Source: Treponema sp. (GTDB lineage: Bacteria; Spirochaetota; Spirochaetia; Treponematales; Breznakiellaceae). From it: a stretch of DNA of 16,790 nt. Position numbers and translations under genes: made by a program. The stretch is from NCBI GenBank assembly GCA_031283505.1, contig JAITBO010000072.1, forward strand, positions 1 through 16,790, in the 5' to 3' direction. This document shows positions 1 through 7,283 of the stretch, one piece after another (position 1 is the stretch's first letter; every line of letters begins with the position of its first letter). The notes beneath the pieces were generated by a model. It made no database searches. It saw only the letters and a list, made by a program, of their open reading frames with translations, and had not been told where the DNA came from.

Positions 1-57
1 ACCGACAAGGCCAACTGGACCGCTGACTTAAAAGAGAAAGTACAGGCCCTACCATAG
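1..57 (+). CDS. 3' end of an unidentified gene (partial)
   Basis: Frame 1 is open from the left edge through 18 codons and ends in TAG at 55-57. The encoded tail (TDKANWTADLKEKVQALP) has no recognisable motif. A clear rho-independent terminator follows about 14 bases later, which supports this being a genuine gene end. The function cannot be told from this fragment. Confidence 0.6.
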   Translation, partial: TDKANWTADLKEKVQALP

Positions 58-70
58 GAACCGGCTCTCC

Positions 71-97
71 CAGGGGCGATGCTGCCGCCCCTGTTTT
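71..97 (+). terminator. Rho-independent terminator of the leftmost gene
   Basis: A 7-bp stem (CAGGGGC at 71-77 pairing with GCCCCTG at 87-93) with a 9-base loop is followed by TTTT at 94-97. It lies 14 bases after the stop at 57. Confidence 0.75.
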
Positions 98-127
98 GAT
101 CCCACGGTTCAACTAGGTCTGGGCTAT

Positions 128-145
128 GCTGAAAGTCCTTTCAGC
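128..145. repeat. Small inverted repeat between two convergent genes
   Basis: GCTGAAA (128-134) pairs with TTTCAGC (139-145) around a 4-base loop. It lies between the plus-strand gene ending at 57 and the minus-strand gene ending at 194. Neither side has a real T tract, so it may be a weak terminator or only an mRNA 3' hairpin. Confidence 0.35.
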
Positions 146-193
146 GTTTGAGTTGGTATATACCGGAACTTTTAGTCTGTATCGGACACGGGA

Positions 194-1156
194 CTATAAT
201 TCCTGTTCGCGAAGACCGTACCCTTCAAGGGTATCTTTTTTGCTGTCTCCAATAGGCTCCACATGAACCACGATATCATAGACCCTTTCCACCCGTTCCT
301 TGATGGCCTTTTCAACGTGAGATGCGATCTTATGGGCTTCCCGGACTGTCAGCTTCGGATCAACCTCAATATCAATATCAATATCCCAGTGCCCTGCGAT
401 ACGCCGCATTCTGGTCCGGTGGGGATTTCCCGCACCCTTCACCGAATGAACCGCCTCAAAAACAGCCTGATAGGATTCTTTCCCGGAACCTCCATCCATA
501 AGTTCCAAATTGGTTTCGATAAAGATCGCTATAGCCGATTTAATAATCCAAAAGCCTACTAGTACGGCTGTCAAGGAATCAATAAATCCGATACCCAGGA
601 GGCGGGAAAGACCAAGCCCCAGGAGGACTCCTAAGGAGAGCACTACATCCGCGGCCATGTTTTTCCCATTGGCCCGAAGCATAGCGGAATTAGCTTTTTT
701 ACCAAACCATTGCTGGATCCAGGCTAGGAAACTCTTTCCTATGATAGAACAGAGGCTTACCCCCATAGCAGCAGTTGCAGGCACTTCGGCTTTGATACCT
801 TGGATACTGGCGAACAAGGTTCTCCCGGAATTAAGGATAAGCTGAGCTCCGGCAAAGAACAGGGTGAAGGACAAGAGCGCAGTGGCTACGGTTTCCGCTC
901 TCCCATGCCCCCAGGGATGTTCTGGATCTGCAGGCCGGGCAATCACCCCTGCCACGACGAATGACATCAGGGCAATGAGGACATCCACCGAAGAATCAAT
1001 ACCGTCTCCCAGTACTGCCAAGCTCCGGGTCTGTAGGCCGAATCCAATCTTGACTACTGCCAGGATGCTATTACCGGCCAGAGCGATAATCGATGCGGTT
1101 TTTATCATACCGGTCTTGCTGGTGCTGCCGGTAACGGTCTTTTTTACGGTCCTCAA
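194..1156 (-). CDS. Cation diffusion facilitator (CDF) family metal efflux transporter
   Basis: An inner-membrane divalent-cation/proton antiporter of the CDF family; 320 residues is normal. Transmembrane helices fill about residues 18-210, followed by a cytoplasmic metal-binding domain (about 225-305) with His236, His256, Asp258, Asp260 and His298. In helix 2 the metal site is DSSVD (Asp54, Asp58); the conserved PWGHGRAE loop is at 81-88. In helix 5 the usual HxxxD is NMAAD (Asn166, Asp170). Known families use HD/DD for zinc or iron and Asn-containing sets mostly for manganese, so the metal is uncertain. The start is TTG at 1156 with GGAG about 12 bases upstream; an internal ATG at residue 17 is an alternative. 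It is divergent from the NlpC/P60 gene, with a structured intergenic region between them. Confidence 0.9.
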   Translation of the reverse strand: MRTVKKTVTGSTSKTGMIKTASIIALAGNSILAVVKIGFGLQTRSLAVLGDGIDSSVDVLIALMSFVVAGVIARPADPEHPWGHGRAETVATALLSFTLFFAGAQLILNSGRTLFASIQGIKAEVPATAAMGVSLCSIIGKSFLAWIQQWFGKKANSAMLRANGKNMAADVVLSLGVLLGLGLSRLLGIGFIDSLTAVLVGFWIIKSAIAIFIETNLELMDGGSGKESYQAVFEAVHSVKGAGNPHRTRMRRIAGHWDIDIDIEVDPKLTVREAHKIASHVEKAIKERVERVYDIVVHVEPIGDSKKDTLEGYGLREQEL

Positions 1157-1198
1157 GGTAAGTGAAACTCCATGCTTTTTAGTCTTTTTTAATGCGGC

Positions 1199-1302
1199 GG
1201 TTTCAAAATATCAAATTTTGAAACCATAACCTTAGATGTACGGGAAAAAGCGGACTTTAGGCCGCTTTCTCAGGAACCCCTTTCATCGGACCCTCGGTCC
1301 GC
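1199..1302 (+). repeat. Structured dispersed repeat, copy A
   Basis: The core 1209-1302 matches 2174-2266 at about 85% identity by eye with one indel. Potential hairpins: an 11-bp stem (1199-1209 with 1215-1225); a 5-bp stem AGCGG/CCGCT around a loop (about 1249-1266); and CGGACC/GGTCCG (about 1287-1301). Differences from copy B inside the last two stems are C-to-T changes that keep G-U pairing. It ends about 168 bases before the NlpC/P60 start and has the same orientation relative to the downstream gene as copy B. It could be a leader RNA element or a mobile repeat. Confidence 0.75.
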
Positions 1303-1358
1303 ATGAATCAAGTTGAAACTGACTCTATTATATGGTTATTCCCCTGTAGGTTCCAGCA

Positions 1359-1387
1359 TCAGGTAAAAAAATAATACTTTTACCTGA
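1359..1387. promoter_or_regulatory. Palindromic dyad, candidate regulator binding site
   Basis: TCAGGTAAAA (1359-1368) and its exact complement TTTTACCTGA (1378-1387) flank a 9-base A/T-rich spacer. It lies about 80 bases upstream of the NlpC/P60 start and 200 bases upstream of the divergent CDF gene. No T tract of terminator type follows. It could be an operator; the regulator is unknown. Confidence 0.4.
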
Positions 1388-1469
1388 AAACGGACATAGA
1401 AGGATAGCACTACACCCCAGGGATCCAGTATACTGATAACAATCTTACCTAAAATCGATATATAGTACA

Positions 1470-1952
1470 ATGATGATGAATTATTCTAAGAAAAGCCGTC
1501 TCAGAACATGGATGATGGCTTGCTGGTTTACTCTGATAGTCAACTCAGTTTTTGCCGATGATGACGGTCTACGACATGCCATCATCGAAACTGCCAAGCA
1601 GTATCAGGGCGTTTCTTATAGATACGGTGCAGAATCTCCCAAGGGCTTTGATTGTTCCGGGTTTGTTCGGTATGTATATCGTACCGCTACAGGGATTGAG
1701 CTTCCCAGGACCTCAAAAACCATCTGGTCCTCAGGACAGTCGATAGGTATTACCGAAGCCCAGATGGGGGATATTGTGGTCTTTGCATCTAAAGGAGTCA
1801 TCAACCATGTGGCAATTCTGCTCGATACGGATTCCGTCATCCATGCAGTTTCCTTGGGACCCAAGACCGGGGTTATCATCTCTTCCCTGAAGGATCGTTA
1901 TTTTGGCCCTCGGATAATCGGGGTTAGATCCTTTCTGCTTCCTCATGAATGA
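1470..1952 (+). CDS. Secreted NlpC/P60 family cell-wall peptidase
   Basis: A 160-residue exported cysteine peptidase, probably cleaving peptidoglycan stem peptides in the periplasm. Residues 1-29 form a signal peptide (basic start, hydrophobic 14-27, probable cleavage after VFA). The NlpC/P60 domain covers about 35-155: catalytic Cys62 in FDCSGF, His113 in NHVAIL and His125 in VIHAV, with the family MGDIVVF strand at 99-105. The length is that of a minimal single-domain member with no SH3 or LysM part. No clear Shine-Dalgarno precedes the ATG at 1470, and two further ATGs follow at once, so the exact start is uncertain by a few codons. It lies downstream of repeat copy A. Confidence 0.92.
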   Translation: MMMNYSKKSRLRTWMMACWFTLIVNSVFADDDGLRHAIIETAKQYQGVSYRYGAESPKGFDCSGFVRYVYRTATGIELPRTSKTIWSSGQSIGITEAQMGDIVVFASKGVINHVAILLDTDSVIHAVSLGPKTGVIISSLKDRYFGPRIIGVRSFLLPHE

Positions 1953-2362
1953 TCCTTAAGGAGCCTTAGAGGCTTAGAAAGGGGGATTACAATACCGTAT
2001 CTAGCTGAACATACAGAAAAACAGCACCGTTTCCCCTTATCCACAAAATACCCGGAAACCTTTTTGTATGCCCTTACCCCTGTCTTGGTGTATACAAATT
2101 TTATAGACACATACTCAAGAATATGGTATAAGTACTATTAATATATAAACGCATATAATAGCTGAGGCGGTAATATCAAATTTTGAAACCGCAACCTTAG
2201 TTTAATGGAAAAAGTGGACTTTAGGCCGCTTTTTGGGGAGCCCGTTTCATTGGACCCTAGGTCCGCTCTAACCGAGTTTTGTAACTGGCTCAGATAATTG
2301 AAGATGAACGCCCATTATAGACCTGTCCAGGGTGATGATAACCGATCTTTAAGGAGGGTTTT
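1953..2362 (+). other. Intergenic region upstream of the PilZ gene
   Basis: There is no gene in these 410 bases. The part 2035-2165 is very A/T-rich and contains TATAAT at 2154-2159, but no good -35 at standard spacing. Structured repeat copy B occupies 2174-2266. The PilZ Shine-Dalgarno AAGGAGGG is at 2351-2358. I see no strong terminator for the NlpC/P60 gene. Confidence 0.65.
2174..2266 (+). repeat. Structured dispersed repeat, copy B
   Basis: This is the partner of 1209-1302, in the same orientation. Exact shared blocks include TATCAAATTTTGAAACC, GGACTTTAGGCCGCTTT and GGACCCT-GGTCCGC (one base differs between the halves of the last). The stems of copy A are kept: GCGGT/ACCGC at the 5' end, AGTGG/CCGCT with a G-U pair, and TGGACC/GGTCCG with a G-U pair. 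It ends 97 bases before the PilZ start codon. Confidence 0.75.
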
Positions 2363-3631
2363 ATGTCAATGCCTATAAAGCGTATAGAAAAAGACTTCAT
2401 GATCAACATGTTGTATAATGAACAGATTCCTATCATCTATCTGCATAATCGTGAAGAGTATATCTTAAAAGTCGAGAAGTATACTAAAGACAAGATCTAT
2501 TTTAAGTCCGACCGCCCCATAGGCGACTTGGTAGTCGGTAAAACCATCGATCTTATTTTTAAGTATAACACCCTTTCCATCTCTTTTACAGTGGAAATGA
2601 ATACCCTGGAACACGGTATCAATGTTCAGGAAAAACATTTCGTTGGGAATATGCCAGAATTCTTGTATAAAGACCTGGATAGGTCCTATAGGCGGGTCAG
2701 TTTTCCTCGAGATATGGAGGTCAAGTTTATCTTACCAGGGGATCAGTACATCCTTCCCTTCCCCCAGGTGAGTACGGTTGAGCCCTTTGAAAAAGCCGAT
2801 GCTGCCTTAGAGGCGGCCATAGACCCGGATATCCACGACTTTAATGGTATTCTGGCTGCCATAGACCGGTGTATCAAGGATTATGCCGACGGCTATAAAG
2901 TAGTGCCTTTTAAGGATGAAAACTCTTTAAGTTTTGAGGAACAGCTTATCGCTAAATATGGCAAGGTCTTGTTTTTACCATCTATGGGAGATCAGTTTCC
3001 CAACCCCAGCGCCTCTACCTATCCCGAAAAGTATCTAATAACCGAAGAGCAGTTTAAAGAGTACCTCAAAAGCACGGGGGTAAATCCTACCTATTTTGAT
3101 AAGGCTATCGCTCATTTTTTTGATTCTAAAAAGGGAGGAGGTATTTTCGCGGATCTGTGGATTCCACTTTTTTTTAAAAACTACGTGATTGGTTCTATTC
3201 GAGTATGGATAAAAAACGCAGACAAAGTCCCCTTAGATTATAAAGTCATTGCACCCTTGTACCGCTATGCCCAAGCCTTGGTCCAGGCCCTTAAAGAGCA
3301 AGGGTATTTTGAATCTCACTGCATCAAAAATACCCCCCTTACTGCCACGGGTATTGATATAAGCACTTCAGGACTCCGTTTTACCTATCCCCATTCATCT
3401 ATTGCTACTGCCATGATGCTGAATAGTACGATAGCTCTCAAATTGCTTATGCCCAAGCGTACTATCAACGTAAATATTCAAATAGTACGCTCCTACAAGA
3501 AAAGAGATACCGTTTTCTTTGGATGCCGGTTCCTGGATATAACCCCTGAGGATATGCGGTTTCTTTTTGAATATATCTACGGAACCCCTTTTACCGAACC
3601 TGGAACTTCGTTCATATCCGGCCATGTATAG
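2363..3631 (+). CDS. PilZ-domain c-di-GMP effector with a large internal insertion
   Basis: A 422-residue cytoplasmic protein, predicted to bind cyclic di-GMP and affect motility or envelope behaviour. The N-terminal part (about 15-100) resembles a YcgR-type beta domain. An arginine-rich linker RSYRRVSFPR (107-116) fits the RxxxR part of the PilZ site, and DISTSG (332-337) fits the D/NxSxxG part. These motifs normally lie a few tens of residues apart; here about 215 residues intervene, and the part around 260-315 has a GAF-like look. The C-terminal barrel runs to about 405. The start is well supported by AAGGAGGG 4 bases before ATG. Its last 20 bases overlap the convergent uxaC. Family confident, output unknown. 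Confidence 0.82.
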   Translation: MSMPIKRIEKDFMINMLYNEQIPIIYLHNREEYILKVEKYTKDKIYFKSDRPIGDLVVGKTIDLIFKYNTLSISFTVEMNTLEHGINVQEKHFVGNMPEFLYKDLDRSYRRVSFPRDMEVKFILPGDQYILPFPQVSTVEPFEKADAALEAAIDPDIHDFNGILAAIDRCIKDYADGYKVVPFKDENSLSFEEQLIAKYGKVLFLPSMGDQFPNPSASTYPEKYLITEEQFKEYLKSTGVNPTYFDKAIAHFFDSKKGGGIFADLWIPLFFKNYVIGSIRVWIKNADKVPLDYKVIAPLYRYAQALVQALKEQGYFESHCIKNTPLTATGIDISTSGLRFTYPHSSIATAMMLNSTIALKLLMPKRTINVNIQIVRSYKKRDTVFFGCRFLDITPEDMRFLFEYIYGTPFTEPGTSFISGHV

Positions 3632-5075
3632 CAAAATAGCGCTGGGCGTTTCTAAAAGAAATATCCTGGACCATACCGCTTAAGAGGGGAAACTGGAGAG
3701 GGATTTCTCCTGCTTCCGCCCAGGTACCTAGCATATTGCAGAGGATCCGGCGGAAGTATTCATGCCGGGGATAAGAAAGAAAGCTCCGGGAATCGGTGAG
3801 CATCCCCACAAAACGAGAAAGCAGCCCTAGATTCCCAAGAACTTTCATCTGGTTCTCCATACCGTCCCGGTGATCCAGAAACCACCATGCAGAACCGAGC
3901 TGCATCTTGCCAGGAATTCCATCACCCTGGAAGGAGCCCATGATAGAACCTAGGGTATACATATCTTTCGGGTTGAGGCTGTAAAGGATGGTTTTAGGCA
4001 GCTTCTGCCTGGATTGGAGGAGGTCCAAAAAGCGGGCCAGATTTTCCGCGATCCCATGATCGTGGATCCCATCATACCCCGTATCAGGACCTAGCGTCTT
4101 AAAGGCCTGGGAATTAATGCTCCGGATGGCCGCAAGATGCAACTGCATGACCCAGCCTCGGTCATGGTATTGAGAACCCAAAAAATACAGCATAAAAGTC
4201 TTATAGGATTCCAGGGAACGGGCGTCCACCGGTGCTCCTGCAAGTACCTTGACCAAGGTCTCATGCACCTCTTTTTCCCATTGCTCCTCTGCGATACCCT
4301 TACTACCGTCTTGGACAAGTTCAAAGGGAATGTATTCAAGGCCGTGATCCGAAGCCCGGCATCCCCGGGTATCGAAGAGATCCATCCGCCTCTTAAGGAC
4401 CTCTAGAAGATCCGCTAAAGAACCTATAGTCTTACCCGCTATAGTGCCAAGCCGGACTATATAGGCGGCAAACCCTTCTTTATCAATAGCGATAACCTTA
4501 TCAGGCCGGAATGAAGGAACCACCTTGGTTTCCGTTACGTGGGTAGTAGCGACCTTTTCATGCCATTCTAAAGTGTCCGCAGGATCATCTGTGGTACCCA
4601 CCGCATAAACCTTAAACCGTTTGAATATACCGTATACCGAGAACTGGGGATCCTTTTGGAGTGTTTCAGAGGTGGCCTTCCATATCTCTGGAGCACTGTC
4701 CCGATTCAAGGGTTCAGAGATATCAAAATACCGCTGGAGTTCCAGATGGGTCCAATGGTACAGAGGATTCCCGATAAGATAGGGAACCGTTTCTGCCCAG
4801 GCAAGAAACTTATCATAAGGTTCTGCATCACCGGTAATAAACCGCTCATCAATGCCATTGCCTCGCATGGCCCGCCATTTATAATGGTCTCCCCCCAGCC
4901 ACACCGCAGCCAAGTCTGGGAACCGGCGATTATCCGCAATCTCCTGGGGGATCAGGTGGCAGTGATAATCCCATATCGGTTCTGCTGCTGCCACTTCATG
5001 ATAGAGCCTTTGGGCGGTCTTGGTCGTAAGCAGAAAATCCCTGTCAAGGAATTTCCTATCAGAAACAGATTTCAT
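3612..5075 (-). CDS. uxaC: Uronate isomerase (glucuronate/galacturonate isomerase)
   Basis: Isomerises D-glucuronate to D-fructuronate and D-galacturonate to D-tagaturonate, the first step of hexuronate breakdown, in the cytoplasm. The 487 residues match the family. Recognisable conserved blocks: metal-binding DYHCHL (His38, His40), CRASDHGL (239-246), QLHLAAIR (311-318), the ILYSLNP and QLGSAWWF stretches (363-399), and TDSRSFLSY (427-435) with the metal-site Asp. The ATG at 5075 has GAGG about 9 bases upstream. It is the last of three minus-strand genes, 22 bases after the secreted-protein gene, so probably co-transcribed. Other hexuronate genes (uxaA, uxuA, kdgK) are absent from the window. 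Confidence 0.95.
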   Translation of the reverse strand: MKSVSDRKFLDRDFLLTTKTAQRLYHEVAAAEPIWDYHCHLIPQEIADNRRFPDLAAVWLGGDHYKWRAMRGNGIDERFITGDAEPYDKFLAWAETVPYLIGNPLYHWTHLELQRYFDISEPLNRDSAPEIWKATSETLQKDPQFSVYGIFKRFKVYAVGTTDDPADTLEWHEKVATTHVTETKVVPSFRPDKVIAIDKEGFAAYIVRLGTIAGKTIGSLADLLEVLKRRMDLFDTRGCRASDHGLEYIPFELVQDGSKGIAEEQWEKEVHETLVKVLAGAPVDARSLESYKTFMLYFLGSQYHDRGWVMQLHLAAIRSINSQAFKTLGPDTGYDGIHDHGIAENLARFLDLLQSRQKLPKTILYSLNPKDMYTLGSIMGSFQGDGIPGKMQLGSAWWFLDHRDGMENQMKVLGNLGLLSRFVGMLTDSRSFLSYPRHEYFRRILCNMLGTWAEAGEIPLQFPLLSGMVQDISFRNAQRYFAIHGRI

Positions 5076-5097
5076 ACCATAACCTCACTATAAATTT

Positions 5098-6456
5098 TTA
5101 GGGATCAAAACGGGTCTCCACAGGGATCCGTACCAGATTGACAAAATGGCCAGGATATCGGTTCTTAAAATTATGGAACGAGGTTTCTTCAGCGCTCTCA
5201 AAGACCGCGACCTGAAAGTTACCGTATTCATTGAAATAAGGAACCAGCACTGCTACATGGAAATGTTGGCGCATACGGGGTTTAGGGTCTCGTTCGTTGT
5301 TTATCGATGCCAAATATATGGTTCCCGGTTCATCAATGGCCAGGGTATACAAAAGGGGATGGATTCCTTCAAAACTAAAGCCGGCGTTTAAAAGAAAACT
5401 TGGATAGGATATAATCGAAGTTCCATTCCGGTTCCGCTGGATTAGCGAAGCAAAAGGCCGATTTTGTACTTCGATTTCCTCAAGTTTTCCAAATGTAGGG
5501 GATCGAAGGGTGGTTCCTACCTGGGAAGCTAGATTGCGGGTCCAGTCAAGACCAAAAAAGGGATCCCGGAGTTCTTCATACATTTCAGTTAAAGAAGAAC
5601 CCCGTTCTCCAAAAGGTTCTTTTAAGGGAGGAATCGGGAGCCGTTCCCCGGTAAAGGGTCGCAAGATCCCATCCACTACCCATTTAGCAAAACCTGAGCA
5701 GTTAAGTCCTGGCGTTCCATCCTGGCTCTGCAGGGTATTGATATATACATACTGGCCTTCAGCATCAATGGCACCATCATCCCGGAAGTGCAATTCCGGG
5801 AGCCGATCCCGCAGGCGGCTGATAAAAACCCGCAAATCCCGGTACATTTCCGGTTGTGGATCAAAATAATGCCGGGGAAATTTATTTCCCGCAGTACTCA
5901 AGACTTCTTCGAGCGGAACAACCATGAGCCGTTCCAGTCCATAGGGAAGCGGCACGGAACGGGCCACATACGCGTCATACAATACCACATCCATAAAACA
6001 CCGATCCTCTGCAAAGGGACGGAACTGAACATAGGTGTAAGGATCGCTACGAAGAAAGACCCGGATCCTACTGGGGCTACCATCGTCTTTTCGGCGGGTT
6101 AGAATCCAGGACCCTTGAGCCCAACCAGGATAGGAATTGTTCCGTTCTCGAGCAAGAACGATCATAAACTCATCCTTACCAGCTTCAGCCCGAACCTGGA
6201 TCCGGCTTCCCCCCGGTAAAGTATACATAAAGGCTTCTTGGTTCAAAACCTGGTCAGCAGCCTCGGTAAACCAAAAATCCTTCAGGCTTATTCTTAAAGA
6301 AACATCATCTTCTATTTTCCGGGTAGGGAGGTCTAGTCCTTGCAGGGGCATTAAAAATCCCAGGAACAACAAACCTTCCATTACTACACCTAGGTACCAG
6401 GTTTTGAAACACATAGCTTTATAAGTATCGGTTATTAAAACGAGAAATACAAGCAA
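5098..6456 (-). CDS. Secreted protein with NlpC/P60-like Cys-His motifs, function unknown
   Basis: I do not recognise a named family. Up to 452 residues from TTG at 6456. The likely starts are ATG at 6414 (residue 15), which gives a signal peptide with a lysine and a hydrophobic core (about 20-40), or ATG at 6381 with AGGTG 5 bases upstream. The body has a beta-rich N-terminal half (about 50-180). LNCSGFAKWV at 251-260 looks like the NlpC/P60 nucleophile segment (Cys253), and HFHVAVLV at 398-405 looks like its catalytic-His strand (His398, His400). The Cys-to-His distance of about 146 residues is much longer than the roughly 50 in typical NlpC/P60 proteins. It lies between yqeB (10-base gap) and uxaC (22-base gap). 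Possible exported cysteine peptidase or amidase. Confidence 0.7.
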   Translation of the reverse strand: MLVFLVLITDTYKAMCFKTWYLGVVMEGLLFLGFLMPLQGLDLPTRKIEDDVSLRISLKDFWFTEAADQVLNQEAFMYTLPGGSRIQVRAEAGKDEFMIVLARERNNSYPGWAQGSWILTRRKDDGSPSRIRVFLRSDPYTYVQFRPFAEDRCFMDVVLYDAYVARSVPLPYGLERLMVVPLEEVLSTAGNKFPRHYFDPQPEMYRDLRVFISRLRDRLPELHFRDDGAIDAEGQYVYINTLQSQDGTPGLNCSGFAKWVVDGILRPFTGERLPIPPLKEPFGERGSSLTEMYEELRDPFFGLDWTRNLASQVGTTLRSPTFGKLEEIEVQNRPFASLIQRNRNGTSIISYPSFLLNAGFSFEGIHPLLYTLAIDEPGTIYLASINNERDPKPRMRQHFHVAVLVPYFNEYGNFQVAVFESAEETSFHNFKNRYPGHFVNLVRIPVETRFDP

Positions 6457-6460
6457 AGAC

Positions 6461-6480
6461 AGAGGCTCATCTCAGCCTCT
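6461..6480 (-). repeat. Hairpin over the yqeB stop codon
   Basis: AGAGGCT (6461-6467) and AGCCTCT (6474-6480) form a 7-bp stem around a 6-base loop, spanning the end of the yqeB frame. On the minus strand a T-rich but broken stretch follows. It may partly terminate or process the transcript before the secreted-protein gene. Confidence 0.4.
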
Positions 6481-7261
6481 TACCGGTAAAACAGAGGATC
6501 GCTTCAAGGACCCCCCCGGCAACTGATAGGGCCTTATCCGACACGGTAAAACAATGAGAACGTTCGCACCGAGGATCCACATCCCCCACTTTCATCCCCT
6601 GGGTAACGGGAATCCCTTTGGGTAGAATTCCCCGCAGTATACCCTCTAAGCTAGAATAAATCGGAAAGCCTGAAACCATGGCCACCAGTTCACCCTTTTG
6701 GACCCTATCACCAATATTCCTCTGAGGTTCAAATATACCCGTTACAGGAGCACGGAGCAGCCGATCCAAGGTGTATCCCCCAATAGCTCCTGGAATTCCC
6801 GTATTCGGTATCGCAGACCCGTGGGTAATAACCCGACCAATCCTATGGCCGCGCATGGTCTCAATCACCGCATGACAATCAATCCCCGCGGTAAACCCAG
6901 GGCCTACCCCGATTACCACGTCCGCTTCATCTATACGGGTACCGAGGTTTCTTTTCGCGATAATCCCATCAACTACGACATCTGGAACAAAACGTTTTAC
7001 CACGGTTCCGGTAGGATCCACAAATACCGGGATACATCCTGCGGTAAGAGCCTCCTGCATGGCCGGTTCATCTTGTACCAAGAGGGCACGAACATCCTCT
7101 ACTACTGCCTGGCCCTGTATAACCGCTTCAGAAAAAGAAACCTTTCTACGGACCGCCGTAGGCATGGCGATTTCGGTCATCAAGACAGTAAAATGGGCAT
7201 GAAAAAGCCGTAAGGCGATACCTGAGGCAATATCCCCTGCTCCTTTGATTACCACCACCAT
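6467..7261 (-). CDS. yqeB: YqeB-family selenium-dependent molybdenum hydroxylase maturation protein
   Basis: A 264-residue member of the YqeB family, which occurs with selenium-dependent molybdenum hydroxylases (xanthine dehydrogenase type) and is thought to act in maturation of their labile selenium cofactor. Visible features: nucleotide-binding IKGAGDIASG at the N-terminus (5-14), GVGPGFTAGIDCH (118-130), a hairpin resembling biotinyl-lipoyl domains (about 170-215), and the family hallmark KVGDVDPR (224-231) followed by CERSHC. The ATG at 7261 is preceded by AAGGAGG at good spacing. No hydroxylase, YqeC or SelD gene is in view, so it is an orphan here. A MITE-like element begins 22 bases upstream of its start codon and probably separates the gene from its original promoter. 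Confidence 0.88.
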   Translation of the reverse strand: MVVVIKGAGDIASGIALRLFHAHFTVLMTEIAMPTAVRRKVSFSEAVIQGQAVVEDVRALLVQDEPAMQEALTAGCIPVFVDPTGTVVKRFVPDVVVDGIIAKRNLGTRIDEADVVIGVGPGFTAGIDCHAVIETMRGHRIGRVITHGSAIPNTGIPGAIGGYTLDRLLRAPVTGIFEPQRNIGDRVQKGELVAMVSGFPIYSSLEGILRGILPKGIPVTQGMKVGDVDPRCERSHCFTVSDKALSVAGGVLEAILCFTGKRLR

Positions 7262-7283
7262 AAGCCCCCTCCTTTATATTTTT

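Larger units (their letters stand above)
1157..1469. other. Divergent intergenic region between CDF and NlpC/P60 genes
   Basis: There is no credible gene in these 313 bases. The region holds structured repeat copy A (1199-1302) and a separate 10-bp dyad (1359-1387). It must contain promoters for both neighbours, but I could not pick a convincing -35/-10 pair for either. Confidence 0.7.

Noticed and set aside
2154..2159. TATAAT upstream of repeat copy B considered as the PilZ promoter
   Set aside because: No acceptable -35 hexamer at 16-18 bases in a very A/T-rich stretch, where such matches arise by chance.
1199..2266. The two structured repeats considered as a CRISPR array
   Set aside because: Only two units nearly 1 kb apart with a gene between them, diverged from each other, and no cas genes.
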